Below, piece by piece: positions 12,405 to 26,636 of a DNA stretch of 64,000 nucleotides. The stretch spans positions 822,896-886,895 of the forward strand of contig VZRZ01005377.1 of NCBI GenBank assembly GCA_013398175.1, in the 5' to 3' direction. Each line of letters opens with the position of its first letter. Positions within the stretch are counted from its first letter, which is position 1. The DNA is from Climacteris rufus (Eukaryota; Chordata; Aves; Passeriformes; Climacteridae). Below the pieces are notes generated by a model. It saw only the letters and a list, made by a program, of their open reading frames with translations, was not told where the DNA came from and did no database searches. The position numbers were made by a program, and so were the translations under genes.

Positions 12405-14100
12405 AAGGATTTTGAAAGGGTTGATTAGCTAAAGCTTTTACAGTTCCTGTTAATATTAAGCATCAAATGTGTTTATTTTGCAGAGGCTTTTGTGACTTCC
12501 AGAAACTTGCAACATGGAGTTGTGGGATAGTGGCAGGATGACAGTTATAGGTAATCAGGGAATGGTCTATCCATCAAGTAGCCTTCTGTCACTCTCTCAG
12601 ACTTCTGCTCTTGAAAGGCAGCTTCAGTTCTGCTCATCTGTTTAGGAAAAACAAATTCAGTGGTTTTTGCTGACAGTCTCTCCCTCCTTAGCTCAACATC
12701 ACTCCTTTCTCACATACCACCAAAACATCTGGGGTGGTGGCCTGTGCCAGAACTCACACCAAGTTGTCCAATTAGTCAGATATCCCCAGGGATTGGACAA
12801 ATGCCTTATATCAGATATCTCTCCATCCCACTAATAGTTCTTGCTACACTGAAGAAAACAGTGGAATGGTTTATTTAAAATCAAAAAAAGAAAATCCATC
12901 CCAAAACACAGCAGAGGGGTATAAGCAGTTTGGAAGCCGAGGTTAGGCAAAAAAGAAAAAAAAAATGGTTAAATACAGTTGCCTGTGTGCATATTTACTT
13001 ACAGACACACACAATATAACATTATCTCCAAAAACACCAAATGGCTGAGAAATTACAAGGCTGAGCACAAAATAGTACCAGAAAATATAAGAGAAATAAA
13101 GCAGCTGACTTTGAAAAGAGTGGAAAGTACTTTTGATTGGACTTCTACTAACTGTGGGAAAGCTACTAGGGGAAAAGTGGGAAATGTTTAAGCAACTGTT
13201 GGAAAGAGAGCAGTTGAAATTCTTCCCACTTCAATCTAAACAGGGAAAAGTGCAACATAGGCCATTGTGGTTAGGTATGGAATGAAATGCAAAGAGTTTT
13301 ACAAGCAGAAAGCTGAAAGCTTTTAAAAAAGATAAACAAATCTGGTGCAGAGGATTTGGAGGCACTGTATGTAAAAATAAGCAGAAGTAAGTTAAAGGAT
13401 CAAATTAAAGAAGCAAATGGAATTACTGAATGCTAAACTACACAAATATTTCAACTGACAACAATGGGCTCTTTAGACATACATTAAAGAAAAAGGAAAA
13501 TATAATAGTGGTCTCCTAAAAATGCACAAAAAATGAGAAACAGGGACAACGGAAATGGTCTAATAATAGTATAGAGGAGGAAGGGAAAAAACAAGAATTA
13601 TATTACTGTTCCTGATTCAGAGCCCAATCCTACAGGAATTGAAAGGCAACTCTTTACTCTTTTATGGGCAGATATTCATCTGCACCAGGTAGAGGACAAG
13701 ACAGAAAAGGCAGGACAAAGCATGCCAATTTATCCACCTTTTTTCCCCAGTTGTTACTATGGGGCTGTCTCAGGCTCCTATGCTTGTAAGAGAAGGCATG
13801 AAACTCCAGCAAATTTCACTCCTGGCCACAATGATGCTAAAGATGTCCATCTGGTATTTGTGAATCACTGGGACTCAGCTCTTTTCTGATCACTTACAAA
13901 ATTCAGCCCAACTTGATGCCAGATATCAAGGCACTACAAAGCCATTACAACATGATTTAACAACCTGTACTCCAGAGAAAGCCCAAGGCAGCTCAGCAAT
14001 GCTTGGGTAACTCCCTACTTATTTTGTTTACACCTTTTGTGCATGAAAGAAAAGAAAAAAACAACCCTAAGTTTTAAGACAATATTAAATATCAGTATAA
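12405..14100. other. Intergenic sequence, no gene seen
   Basis: A-rich on the plus strand from about 12900 to 13610, with short frames of no recognisable family. A third possible palindromic relic starts near 13621 (AGCCCAATCCTACAGGAATT). Confidence 0.6.
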
Positions 14101-14106
14101 CAGGCT

Positions 14107-14403
14107 ATGAATGACAGTCAGATAGTCAGTGACACAGAATATCTGGACCTGGAAGACTTTCTTGTCTTACATGACTCTCTTCTGTCTTACGGACATTCAA
14201 CGCAAAGCACTTCTGCAGAGGATTTGCAGAGGGAGTGGGCTATGAAGGCTATTGCCCTTCCTTTGCATCAATATATGCTTATGCTCTTTGATGGAGAGAG
14301 ATCCTGCACTGAAGTGGATAAACTAGTATTTTTCCTTCAAGCTTTTTCTCCCCATCTGGCTCCACACCTGTTATGTGTTAAGTATATTTTCAGTGAAGAC
14401 TAA
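14107..14403 (+). other. Unassigned 98-codon open frame, coding status doubtful
   Basis: ATG-to-stop frame beginning MNDSQIVSDTEYLDLEDFLV, acidic at the N terminus and hydrophobic towards the end (FFLQAFSPHLAPHLLCVKY). I recognise no family. There is no clear promoter, splice structure or poly-A context, and it directly abuts an old CR1-like relic. It is probably a chance frame, and is listed because it is the longest ATG-started frame in the 5' intergenic half with unbiased composition. Confidence 0.15.
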
Positions 14404-14411
14404 AAACATTT

Positions 14412-14600
14412 AGGATGACCTAATAGATGTATACAAAATAATGAAGGGAGTGATAACGATGCATATGGTAAAACATCCTCCCGTCCAAGAAGCCCAACAG
14501 CTGAAATGTGGCAGAAGTATTCTAAACACAAACAAAAATAAAATCCAGTAAGAACCTAGTTCACAAAGATAAACAAACACCTGGAATAAATGGTGACACT
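14412..14600 (+). mobile_element. Ancient CR1/L3-type LINE 3' fragment
   Basis: GACCTAATAGATGTATACAA followed by AATAATGAAGGGAGTGATA, then CTGAAATGTGGCAGAAGTAT and AAACACAAACAAAAATAAAA, then TTCACAAAGATAAACAAACA with CCTGGAAT. This keeps the order of the old CR1/L3 end (GATCTAATAGAGGTATA..., TTTAAAACAAACAAAAGGAA..., TTCACACAAC..., CTGTGGAACTC). Confidence 0.55.
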
Positions 14601-15132
14601 GGACAATAAAAACAAACTGCAACAATGTCTTAAGTCTTTTTGTATAGCAAATAAAAATATAAACCACTGAAAAGCAATAATGAGATAAATGTAACAAGAA
14701 AATGTAAAGAAGACATATCCATGAGTGAGCTGCATGTGTAACAAAAGCAACTGTGAAAAAGCAAAAGTTTATTATTATTAGTTATCGTTACTTTATTCAT
14801 CCTTGTGATATAAAAAGTATAAGTGAAGTCAAAGCAGGACACGTACAGTGGATTTAAGTACATACATACTTACAAATACTGCAAGAACAATTCCTGATTT
14901 CTTATTAAGAGCTATCACTGTTGAAGATGTTGGCACTGACATATTATTTCTGACCACTAGGGAAGGATGCTAAACTTTCAGAAATAAAACCACTGTTGCC
15001 AATATTTCCTGCTTAGAAAAATCTGCCTGACATCTCAAAACTGATTTGCTCTATTTAAAGTTAGGTCTGAACCCCAAATCCAAAATCTTAAAATAATGAT
15101 TCTGTCCCTAATTTTGAAGCTTAACTTCTTCC

Positions 15133-15200
15133 CTGAGCCTGGTTCTCCATGGTTTTATTGGAGTTACATTGTTTTACACTTGCTGAGCATGTGGTTCTCT
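15133..15200. repeat. Amniote palindromic repeat relic
   Basis: CCTGAGCCTGGTTCTCCATG followed by TTGGAGTTACATTGTTTTAC and ACTTGCTGAG. It resembles the recalled repeat 'GAGCCTGATTCTCC...TTGGAGTTACACTGGTTTACAC'. Confidence 0.45.
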
Positions 15201-18200
15201 AAAGACAAGCTGAAAAGTACATATACCCTGTGCATTTTGACACAACCTATCAAGGCAGTGTTAAATCCTTAATATCACTAAAAATAGAGAAGTATATTTG
15301 ATTTTTTTTTCCTTCAACAGCTCTAGTGTCTCTCAGTTCTGCTAATTTCTGCCCTGAGGCACAATGCTCACATGTTCAGATACTGCCCAAACATGCTGGA
15401 TGATAGCCTTCTGTTTACACACAGGACAATTCTCAGCCCAAGTTTTTCTTCTCAGCCTTAAGAAGATGTTTTCATGTTGTTCTCAACAACTGTGTCTTGG
15501 GGCAAGAAGCAACAGGGTTTCATTAGAGCTTTGCTTGGACCAGAGCTGATTACCACCCACCGTGGATGGAGGGGTTTGTGTCCTGTTTGGCCCAAGTGTG
15601 CTGCAGCTCTGGCCCCATGTCCAACAGCCAAACCAGTAGAAGATGGTGATGGCTGTCACTCCCCATTGCCTTCTGCCAGCTTGGAAACCATCCACTGGGA
15701 AGCTGCATCTCATTACTGCCGCTGGACAGTGCTGAGCCGCGTTGGCTCATAGTGATTCATTCAGTGAATTTGGCATGCAGAAAAGAAATCTCTCAAAATT
15801 GCATTATTCCAGCGAAAACACCTGGATACCCTTAGGAAACAAATATAACAACACTAGTATTGAGAAAAAATAATCACTAGGAATTTTAAAAGGGGGAAAT
15901 AATTGTCAGAGATTTTACAGATCAGAACCAGTTTGGTAAAACAGATCTCTTTGTAGTGTTATCAAATATTCTGGTGCATGGTGACATGCAAACTGCAGGT
16001 TTCCTGTTCTGCTAAATTATTAGGGTGGAACTTCATTAACTGAAAGCTTTATTTTAATATTAAAAATGTGGATAGGTGTTCCACTATGAAACAAAACCAT
16101 ATCAAAAAGAGTTATACTTGTATGCCCCATAAAGTAGATCAAAATCTACAATTTTGACTCACAGTCCATTATGTCTCTTTCCTCCTTCCTCTCCCAGCTT
16201 TTTAGCAAGGGAAGGCAGCAGAAAATTTGAGCATCACTCAGCTTTCTTGCTTTTCCCTTAATAAAGCATAGTAAAATTGAAAGCTTTAGTAAATCTACAC
16301 ATCCATCCTCACGTATCAAAAGGCTGAAAGGTGCTGGCAAAACTCAGAAATCAGGGTGTTTAAAACAGTAACTCTCCAACATCGTTATCACAAAGACTCT
16401 AATATTAAACACTTCAGCTAATTCCAAAGTGTTATAATGTAAGAGCAGCCCAGATTTTTCAAGCCTTTCTAAAACTGAAGTTCAGAATTACAAAGGGTAC
16501 AATGCAAGAATCAGCAAAAACCTCTGCCTACAAGTCCCATTTAGTATTTCAAATACTTCCCACATGGAATGGCAGTGACCAGGACAGAAAGGAGTAGAAG
16601 AGAATTTCACTCCAAAATCTATCCAACAGGACTTTAATTGTTCTTTCAATAAAAAAGAAAAACACATAATGATTGTGAGATCTCTATTATGTATCTCTCT
16701 ATTTGAGGACAATACAATCTAATTTCAGCATTCTGAGCTAATTGAATCAGGGTGAGACAAGCAAGTGTTTCCAGTACTTTTCTGTGGAAATATCTTACAG
16801 CCCATTCTATTGAAAAAAAGAGAAAGATTACATGTAAATCTTCAATTTCTGTATTCAGTCAGTAGAGTTAAGTTCACATATGACCTCATGGAACAAAAGT
16901 GATGATGTGAGAAAGGTTTTTTTTTCCATTTTCCATTGCTATGAAATCCTATCTGCTCACTGCCTATAATATTAATCTAAATTATATATAACAGGACATT
17001 TCATTCTCATTCTGCAGCTTTTACCTGGTTTGTAAAATCCTTTCAGTACTTAACAATTCCTTATTTACTTTTCTGAAGTATTTTTTCAATGCACTGGTTT
17101 GATGAGAAAAGCATCTTCTTTACACCAAAGGTCTCTAGACCATTTGTCTACTCATAAATTAATTAGGACCAACCACCTATGATAAAATCACAACAGTTCA
17201 AAACCTACCATGTTTTTTTAACTGAAGTACAAGAAAAATTTGCACTTAAAGTCACTGTGCTATGTGTACATAATATGTGTACAAAATACACCAGAATCTG
17301 AGTTGCACCAATCTTGCCTACACAATTGTACCAATATGTATAGATGATAAATGCATGCAGCCTCTTATGGGCCCTTCATTCTTCATATTTGAAAAGTAAA
17401 ACATGTAATATAAAAGCCACATGATGACTAGTAACAAAAATTAAGCTGAAATCCTTACACATTCAAACCAATATCTGAGCACTTGTAAATTAGTATTAGT
17501 TTGATCAAGATGTTGCTGCAATATTTTGCATGAGACTTTTCACCATAAAATACTGATTTTATTCATTATAAAACAAGATCATGGTGAAAATCTCTTACCT
17601 GATCTTGTACTGAACTTTTGCTAACTTAAAATTTTATAGCTGTCACTTCTGCTTCCACAGTATCTCTATTAAATAGATACACTCATTTGAAAAACTTCAC
17701 CTCAAGTCCATCTTGGTCCTCTTCTTTAAAATAAAAGGCTTAATTTTTCTTCCTGACCTCTTTCCTAGAAAAGACACATAGATTGTGTGCAGAGTTTATT
17801 ACAAGATCGATCAAGATAATTGAAGTATAATTTTCTCAGCTATTTCTGTCGTGATTTTTAAAGGCAAAGATGATTATGTTTCTCTTTCACCCATCTGGGA
17901 AAGCACACTGTGTTCTCATGTAATTTGAACGTTTCAGCAAGGATGTGAGACCATGTTTTTGGATGTAGCTAATAGCTCTGCCATTAGGCCATCCTCTCTG
18001 GAGACTTAATTTTTCCTATTAATAATTGTCAACACTATCTGTTTTTCAGAAAAAAAACAACCACACCTAAGTCTTCTCTTCCTGTCTGGCACAACACCAG
18101 CCAATATTAAGTTCAAAACGTGGCTACAGTTTAAAGATTCACTTGCTCTTTATGAGAATCTTCACAGACAATCCCTTTTCCAAAGCACACTTTTTTCTTT

Positions 18201-21200
18201 TTAAGAATAAATGTTGAACATTTTTGTGATAAGCAGCATGCTTTTTTTTTTTAAAGGTCACCTCAAAATTAAACTCCAAGTCTCATATTTTTGCTGGACA
18301 TACACAAATTCTCTTCTCATTTATGCCAATCTTCCAGTGCCATAATTTAAGTGAATTACTTTCAATTGCATCTAACCTTTCAGAGAACAAGATCCTGACT
18401 GTCTGCTAGATTAGTTTTCACTCAGTCCCATTTTTTTCCCTGTGTGCTATTCCTTTTCTGGTAACTGTGGTATCAGTTACCACAAGAAACATTCCTGTTC
18501 TGAAATACATTTTTTTGTATCCAATATTAGATAATTTTTCCGATCTACAGTGATAACACACTGTTTCACTATGATCTCTTATATTTCAATCTACTTTAAC
18601 CACCAGTTTTCTACCCTGTATTTCTACAGGAATTTTCCATCAGTGACCTCCAGTTGTTAATGCTTGAAAAGTTAAGACTTCAAGTTGACCTTTTTGCTTC
18701 TTTTTACCATTAAGGTAAAACCAAGACATCAAATAGGTTAACTCATCCACACATGTGGATACATATGTATGTATGTAGCTTGTACTAGTGGTTTGATCCC
18801 TGACTTTGTTTTGTTTTCTAGCACTGGCAGTAATAAAATGTTCTTACTGGATTAAAACCCAGTGATTTTCAAGAATGTTCGTGACATAAGAGTATCTAAG
18901 CTTCAGTGTTCACACCTTATCTAAGTATCTGTGCCCATATTAAATATTCTTGTTTATATATAGAATCTTTGATGTACCTTGTACACCAAACACAATAATT
19001 TTATAAAAATAGATGCTTGCTCTGCATTTGAGTTAGAGTAATTTATATTGTTCCAGCTTACTCTTTCACAAATTGTTTTTTCCTCTACCATCAAAAGTAA
19101 GGCATCTGAGCTGAATTGTTTTGGCAAAATAATTATGAATTATCAAATGAAATTAAATAGTAAGCTTTGAAAATCTGGATCATAACGGTGGATTTAGTCA
19201 AGCAGGATATTTTGTCAGGACCGTCAAAATCTCTTTGAATATGAATCACAAATTATTCACTATCTATCTGGAAACTTCAAAGAACTTTAACATTGTACCT
19301 ATGAGTTTGCCTGTTCTGACTGCCAGCAAAGTAAATATGATGGGTGGTCTGTTTAAGGCACCTGTCCAAGCCCAATCACACTGTATTTTCATAGTATCAA
19401 CATTTGAAAACACTATAGCTGTTGCATCAACAAAAGAGCATGGGAATATCTCCAAAACAGATGGCAACTAGCACATCACAAAAACATGCAGATTCCTGAG
19501 CCAATTTGTATAGCCAAACAGCATCTACCACAGAGCAAAGGGAAGAATAATTAGCATATTCAAACATTCAGAACTTCCCAACATCCCATGGTTTAGGCAA
19601 AGAACAATGAAAAGTAATTGTTCTCACGTAATGCTGGCTTTCATTTGGACAGGACCTACTTAGAGCATGATTTATTCAACTGAGTAATTCCCTTTGAATC
19701 TGAAAGAATACACAATTAATTTAAAAATATTGGCTAAATTTTGCATAACAGAAAACAGAGAAATCCAACCAAGGAACTTTTTAATGAGAACATTTCAGTA
19801 TTTCAGAGTCAGTTCTTATAAACCAATATTGTTCTAATGTCATGAATATATCAATTTTTGTTGTAATTCACGGGTATTTAACACAGTCCACATTTCAAGA
19901 CAACAGTGAGCAATCTGCACCCACATAGCACATAACACTTTGTGCCAGATTTTTTGACATGCTGCATGCCTAGGTCTCTCTGCAATTGTTTCTGAAAACA
20001 CTGATTATGTTATGCAAGCATAACTTACAATGTTTCCCATTGTCTGAAAATCTAATTATTTAATTTTCTACATAGTTCCCTCTGTTTTAATTGACTCAGA
20101 ATGGAGTCATCCAGCTATCCACAGGGGATCGATTTTGCAGATTTCACATGAGTAAGAATTCATTCAGATAAGTAAGGGAAAACCTGCTCTACAGCAAGAT
20201 CCAACACCCAGTGGATAACCTTTCCACAGTGACCTCTTCATATTTTTCATACTCTAATTCCATTGTTCCTCTACTGCAGGAAACAAAACAAATCCTTGTT
20301 GCTGCTAGCTTGAGGGTGCTGATTTGATAAATGCAGGTACATTTCAGATAGGACAGAACTGGCTCTTAACTATTTTGTGGTCACTCAGCCACAACACTCC
20401 AACTATGAGAGTTTACAGATCCAAACTGGGACCCAGTTAGACTTCTGAATGACATAATTTTCAGTGGCCTGCTAATAATGCTATGCCCGTGACCTGGAAT
20501 CCAACAATACAAAACCAAAGCAGAAATTTAGGATGTGCTTAATCTCACATAACCTGAGATGTCCAGACTTCAGATGGGTATAGCTGAGCTCATGGCCATA
20601 GCTGAAACCAGCATCCTTTACAGATCACAGAGAAGACTCAAGGCCAATGATACAGACTCAGAAAAAGATACCTGAGTCCTTAAAGTCCAACTAAACAAAA
20701 CAGTAAGGAACAACCACAAATTTTTATCCCCAGGACACAGGAAAAATAGTACATCCAGAACTTGTTATCAGAAGTTACAGAACTATTCTATTGGGACATA
20801 TGTCATTTTACAAAAATAAATAAAACATAACAAATGTATATACGGTAGTCACTCTGCACACTTCCATCTCCAGTCTATGATGAAAAAGACAGACTACAGT
20901 GTTTTATTCTAAGGCACCATAAGCATTATCTTAAAAAACTGGAGTTCAATATTACACCTTAATATCTTAATATTAGTATTATATACATATTTATGTATAA
21001 ACAAGCTGCACACTGTTTTGGAAAAATTTGGTGGAGTGACACTAAAGCAATTTAAAACAAAGCACATTCAACTTAAAGAAATGGAGTTTCCATTAATGCA
21101 CTGTTTGAAAGTGGAACTATATCTTTAGACACTCTCTGACTTCCAGTTTTCCAAAGGTCTTAGTGGTTGATCTTGTCAAACAGTCACAACATAGTACTGG

Positions 21201-23889
21201 AAATGTGAATATTAATTATGAAAATATTAATTTTCCCAAAAGAAATGCTATAAATTTAGGCCAATATAAACCTGTCAGAATTATCCCTCTATAAGTTTCA
21301 CCCCAGGGTGTGGTGCTGCACAGCTGAGGAGCTGAACTAATAAGTGTTGAAAAAAAGGAAAACGCTGCTTTATGGCATCATGTAAATTGGCACATAAAGA
21401 TGCTTGCACCTACGCCCCAGTCTTGACAAATAACAGTCAAAATATGGAAGCCATACAAAGTCCCACTGGTACGAAAGCCGGAAGAAAGCAACAAATAGTT
21501 CTGTCATGGAGTTCTGTATTACATGTTTCCAGTGTTGACGTAAATGTTTACATTTTACCTGCTCAGTCTCAGAAGAGATAAAGTAAGCAAAACCAGTGTG
21601 AACATGGATACTTTCTACTTGCATATTAAATAAGCAGCTTCTGCCATTTCCATGTTCCGGGGGCATTACAAGACCGTGAGTCCAAAAGACTCTTTCGTTG
21701 CTTTCAGCTTACCTTTGGGTCAACCAGAGAGTTACTCTAGACTGACAGTAATGTAACCAAAACCAGATTTTAGCATTAAGAAAGCAAATTTAGATTTTGT
21801 TGTGACTGTATTAAGTCTTGCCAATATATTTATATGAGCAGAGCTCTCTTTCAGACTTCCAATTTATACTGGCAGAAGTACTCCACATTGGCACAAGATG
21901 CTTTAGTTGGATAGACTGCATTTCTATGGAGAAAACGAGAGAGCTTGCTAGCACAGATATGTTATTTGAGAGTGTGGTATGTTTAATATGCTCAGTTCAC
22001 GTACACATGGAAGCAGAACAGGGCAGCATAGCTCTGGATGAATGCATTTATTAACTCCAGTGCAGAAACCTCACTAGAGTGCTCCTATTAATTTCAAAGA
22101 TTTATTTCATAAATCAGGACCTCAAAAAATGAATCAAAATTATAAGAGTTTTAAAATAGGAAACTTGGAAGTTTTTTCATGTCTGTCTGGATTTTAAGGT
22201 TCATGTTTACACAGTTTTTTTCTCCACTTATAGTATTTGTGTCCTTTTAAAGCAACAAGAACCTGAGATTCGTATTCAGTAACATATATGCAAGAACACT
22301 GGTTCACAAGAGAAATACCAAAATACAACAAAAACACAAGGTGCAACAAAGTTGTCAGATAAACAGATTAAATCGATGAAGGATCTTTCATTCCCAATGG
22401 AGACAAACTATTCCACAGTACTTTGCTTTTCTGCAGATCTCCCAGGCTCAGGTGAGTTCACTACCAAGGAAGAGAAGGCTTGAGATAGTGTCTCACATAT
22501 AAAGCAGCTCCGCTGGCCACTGTCAAACCCATGTAAAACCAGTCACACCAACATATTAAATAAAAGTCAGACACCATTAGTCCACATATTAATAGAAAGC
22601 AGCTTCACTATTTGCTGAGAATACTGCTAATATGATTTTGGTAAGCCTCAAGCATGTCTGTGAAATTCTTTGGGGAGTTCTGGTTGAGGAACATTCCTCC
22701 AGGCTCTACTAGGCTGTAAGCTGAAAAAGATGGACCAAGGAGCTTGCCTGAAAGGTACCTGCAGATGTAGCAACTGAGTGGACATCCAAATGACTCAGAA
22801 ATAGCAAACCTGCTGCAAAGAACAAGCAGAAGAAACACAAAGGCATCAGTAACGTAGTCAAGCCTGGATTTGTTTTTTGGATTTGTTTGGCAGGGTGTTG
22901 GCTAGGTGCGGGCTCAGATTTCTGAAGAAGGGAACTGCCTCCTATGGCCCCTGGGACTGAGCCCTCATTTGTTTTTAAATAAATTGGAGGGCATGCAACA
23001 AATTTCTGGCTTCTGCTAGCAAAATTATCTCACAAGACCCTAAATGCTTATTCTCTCTCAGGACAAAAAGAACGTGATGTGTTTATTTATTACTTGTTTA
23101 CCTTATTCTGGTAACTAAAAACATTGGGTCAAGATCCCATATTGCCGACACTATTCATATGCAGAAAGCAAATTTGCTTTTCTCTTGTGCACTGATTTCC
23201 CTTACTCCACAGTAAATCATACCTGTGATGCACAAAGTTATTGATGTAGCCTAGCCAGGGCACTTTTATTTTTCTATTAAGGAACAGGAGGATGCAGCAC
23301 AAAAATATACTTCTGACTGGACAGGAAAACAACTTTTCAAAATCTACATATTTTGAAAGTTGATCATTTGCTAAAGACTCAATTGTTAAATTAAAAAATA
23401 TGAATGGAAATGCATTTTTTGTTTGGTTTGGTGAGAACCTAACTAGTTTAGCATGATAAATTGATCACTAGGTTGTGTGCCTCAATAGCAATCCCTGTGT
23501 CACTTCCTAACTCTACTGTGGCAGTTGTGCAGAGAGCTCTTTACAAGATTTTTTTAGAAAAAACTATGCCAAGATGTACACTGAAAGGAGAGACCTAAAA
23601 AACCCTACTCCATTTAAATTCTATGTCAAAGCACTGCCACTGAGTTCCAATACATGAAACCACCTGCAAATTAGAGGACAGTTTTTTATTTTTATCAGAG
23701 CACAGTAAATGGCATGATGGTCTAAAAAACAGTGGACAAACCACTGAGCCTGTATAACACTGGGAGAAGGGCTGGAGAGGGAAGAAATGCACAAAAGAGT
23801 CAAAGAAATTCAGCATTTAATTTTAATGCCTTAATAACGAAGAAAACATGTATAGGATTGCTTCACTCAAGTATGTCATCTTCCAACAT

Positions 23890-23938
23890 GGAGATGATGA
23901 TAATGAGGAAGATGATGATGAGGAAGAAATAAAGGGAG
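23890..23938 (+). repeat. GAT/GAG low-complexity purine tract
   Basis: GGAGATGATGATAATGAGGA followed by AGATGATGATGAGGAAG. It gives artificial Asp/Glu- or Met-rich frames. Confidence 0.75.
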
Positions 23939-26599
23939 GATGTGCAACGTTTCAAATACTTGATATTTATATTTCCATACAAAAATCTCCGCTTCTGTTG
24001 ATATCACCTAGATATATAATAATTATACAGTAATATAACCATAATAATTATATAATGTAATCAATTAGAAATCAGATATAACTCTTTGTAATCACCAAGA
24101 ATCTATCTGTGGATTAAAAATCCCAACAGTACAATACCTACAAACTATTTTTCAATATGGGATGCAAGAGACTTAGTTCTGCATATACAGCTGTAGCAGC
24201 GTTTCTGGATGTTATATATGTACACATGCAGAACATAAAAATTACTCTACAACATATTGCTTTCAGCTAAAGTCAATAATAAAATGAAAAGCCATTTTAA
24301 ATGAGAAAAAGTATCAAAATGGTTGCAAGTAAATTAAAGTCTTCTGTTTTTTTTCTGAGCAGAGTCAGTGTGAAAGAACAGAAGCCAAACAGTGAGCAAG
24401 GACCTATCCTAAGGAACAAAGCAAAGCTCACACTTAACATTTACTTTCTTCAGTAAACTTAAATATGGCCACATATTTACATTTCAATGTTTATTTCACA
24501 TTTAAGTCATAATGTAATCCATTTATTCATAAAGCCTGGAAAAAAATAAAAAGAGAAGCAATTGTAACAGAATATGTTTTTAAGGGTGTGGGATAACATT
24601 TTATTAATGCTGTGAAATGTAATAAATTCCTTTTGGAGATGCTACATGTCAGCAGCAAAAGACTTGTAAAACACCATGAGCATTAGAACTTAAGCATATG
24701 TTAGTTTAACAAAATTTGCAAGATATTTCCATATTGCCTATAACTTTCTACGGTTATTAACATAATATTAATTAATTCAGAACAGTCCTTGTTTCAGTTA
24801 GGAAGGCTAACTTTAGGAGCAGCCATGATTTTCATGGCTTACACCTCTCTGATTCATAGCCTTTACAAATTTGGCCCAGGAAAAGAGTCATAACCCTTTT
24901 CTAATTCTTACTCCAAGCATGTTTCCTCCTTACCCTCCTTCTTTAGGTAGAAGGCAAAACTGGCAGGAAAGGGGGCTCTTATCCCTCTAAAAATAGAAAA
25001 ATCTCAGAAACAATAGAAACATCTAATGTCTGTGTCTGAGTACTTGATCCAGACACATCACAACATGAAGGGGTTTTTGCTGTGGGTTTGTTTGTTTTTT
25101 ATAATGCAATTAAACTATATTAATCATTAAATGTCATTTATTATATTTAACATTCAATACAATTAATACACTTCATCTCAAGAAACTATTTTCCCCAGGT
25201 ATAAATAACAAGTTATTACAGTTAATTTGTTGTCATCCAAATTTTGTAATACAGCTTTTTTCCATTTATGTTTGTTCAGAGCTCTTATACTCTCACAAGT
25301 TTCTATGTAATTGTCTATTTTGTCTTCCAGGTTTTTTTTTTTTAAATATTAGTCTTTACCCTGAAGCCAACCCTGTAGTCCTCTCCAGTCAGGGAAAGAT
25401 AAAGTAAGTATTTTGTTTGTTTTTTGAAAGAAAAAAAAATTAATCTTATGCCTTGACTGTTTCTCTTTAAAAAAAAACAAACAAACAAACACACAAAATC
25501 CTCCAAACCTTGAGTACTATTTTTGCATGGTGTGATGTTTTATTCTTTGTTTTGTTCCTGCCATCAAGCTTTATTTGTTGGCACAAAGAAATCTTGTACC
25601 TCTGAACTTGTAACTCAGAGGCAGGGAATGACAATTTATAAGCTTTAAAAAAACTTGATCATCGTTTCTTGCCATAACTGTGGAGAGTTTGTCCAAAACC
25701 ACACATCACTGATGTACCTTTGTTTAGTAACTCTTCACATCTAATAAGCCTCAAAAATTATAATGCTCATGAAAGATGGTAAGATAAATCAAAGTATTAT
25801 CAATAAGCATAACTGACTATATCCTATATATTTTCCTTCTAAGCTAATAAAAAAAGAGACTTAATGTGTCAAATACCACACTTATTTTTGTATACTGCAA
25901 GTCAAAGGAAAAGAAAGGTGCCTCACCTACTCAGCACCATCAATACTGACTTGCTCCTGGTGGCACTACCTTGCTGAGATTTTGTATTCTTCAACTGAGC
26001 AACTGACTACCACTGGGAAACACTATAGAAATTTTTAGATATACTTTTCATCCCTTTCCACCACGTAATTTATTAATTTCCCCAACTATCAGATATTTTT
26101 TCCTTCTCTTTACTTCTTGGACTCACTGCAGAATGCTTTCAGATATATTAAAAGCACAGCTGCATACATTCTAAAGGGGTATAACATGCTGTTTGTCAGT
26201 TTACCTTTAAGCAGTGCCCTAAGATTTCATGACCTAAATAAACAGGAATAGTCAGGACGGTAATTTGAACAGAAATACAAGCACAGCATGCTCTTCATAC
26301 TACACACACACTGATGTTTCATCTACTTAACCCACAGGCCAGTCTGAAGGTAATAACATGCTACCTCAAGAGGCTAAGGTTTCATTACATTTTTCAGAAC
26401 TAACAGGTGCGCCTCCATGCCTTGCCAAAATGCTTTGTGATGAACTGCAAAACTAATCTGTTCCCGTGCCGCTCAGCAGCCGGGCCGCACTGCACCTGGC
26501 CAGCGAAATGGCAGCGGTGGCGTTTACGGCTGGCCATGCTTGTTCCACTGCCGCAGACCTCAAAGCACCAAGGCAGGTGGCTAATCTGCACAGCCCTAG

Positions 26600-26601
<2 letters not shown>

Positions 26602-26634
<33 letters not shown>
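26602..26634 (+). repeat. Poly-A tract (33 nt)
   Basis: Uninterrupted A33 preceded by about 200 nt of unusually GC-rich sequence (26400-26600) and followed by normal AT-rich DNA. It could be the tail of a retroposed sequence or simply a microsatellite. No target-site duplication was found by eye. Confidence 0.9.

Positions 26635-26636
<2 letters not shown>

Larger units (their letters stand above)
14601..26400. other. Long AT-rich intergenic stretch, no gene seen
   Basis: Nearly 12 kb without a recognisable exon, RNA gene or intact mobile element on either strand. It has frequent T- and A-runs and short frames with many stops. Conserved non-coding enhancers could exist here but cannot be judged from one sequence. 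Confidence 0.65.

Noticed and set aside
23595..24033. Asp/Glu-rich frame
   Set aside because: Arises from the GAT/GAG low-complexity tract.
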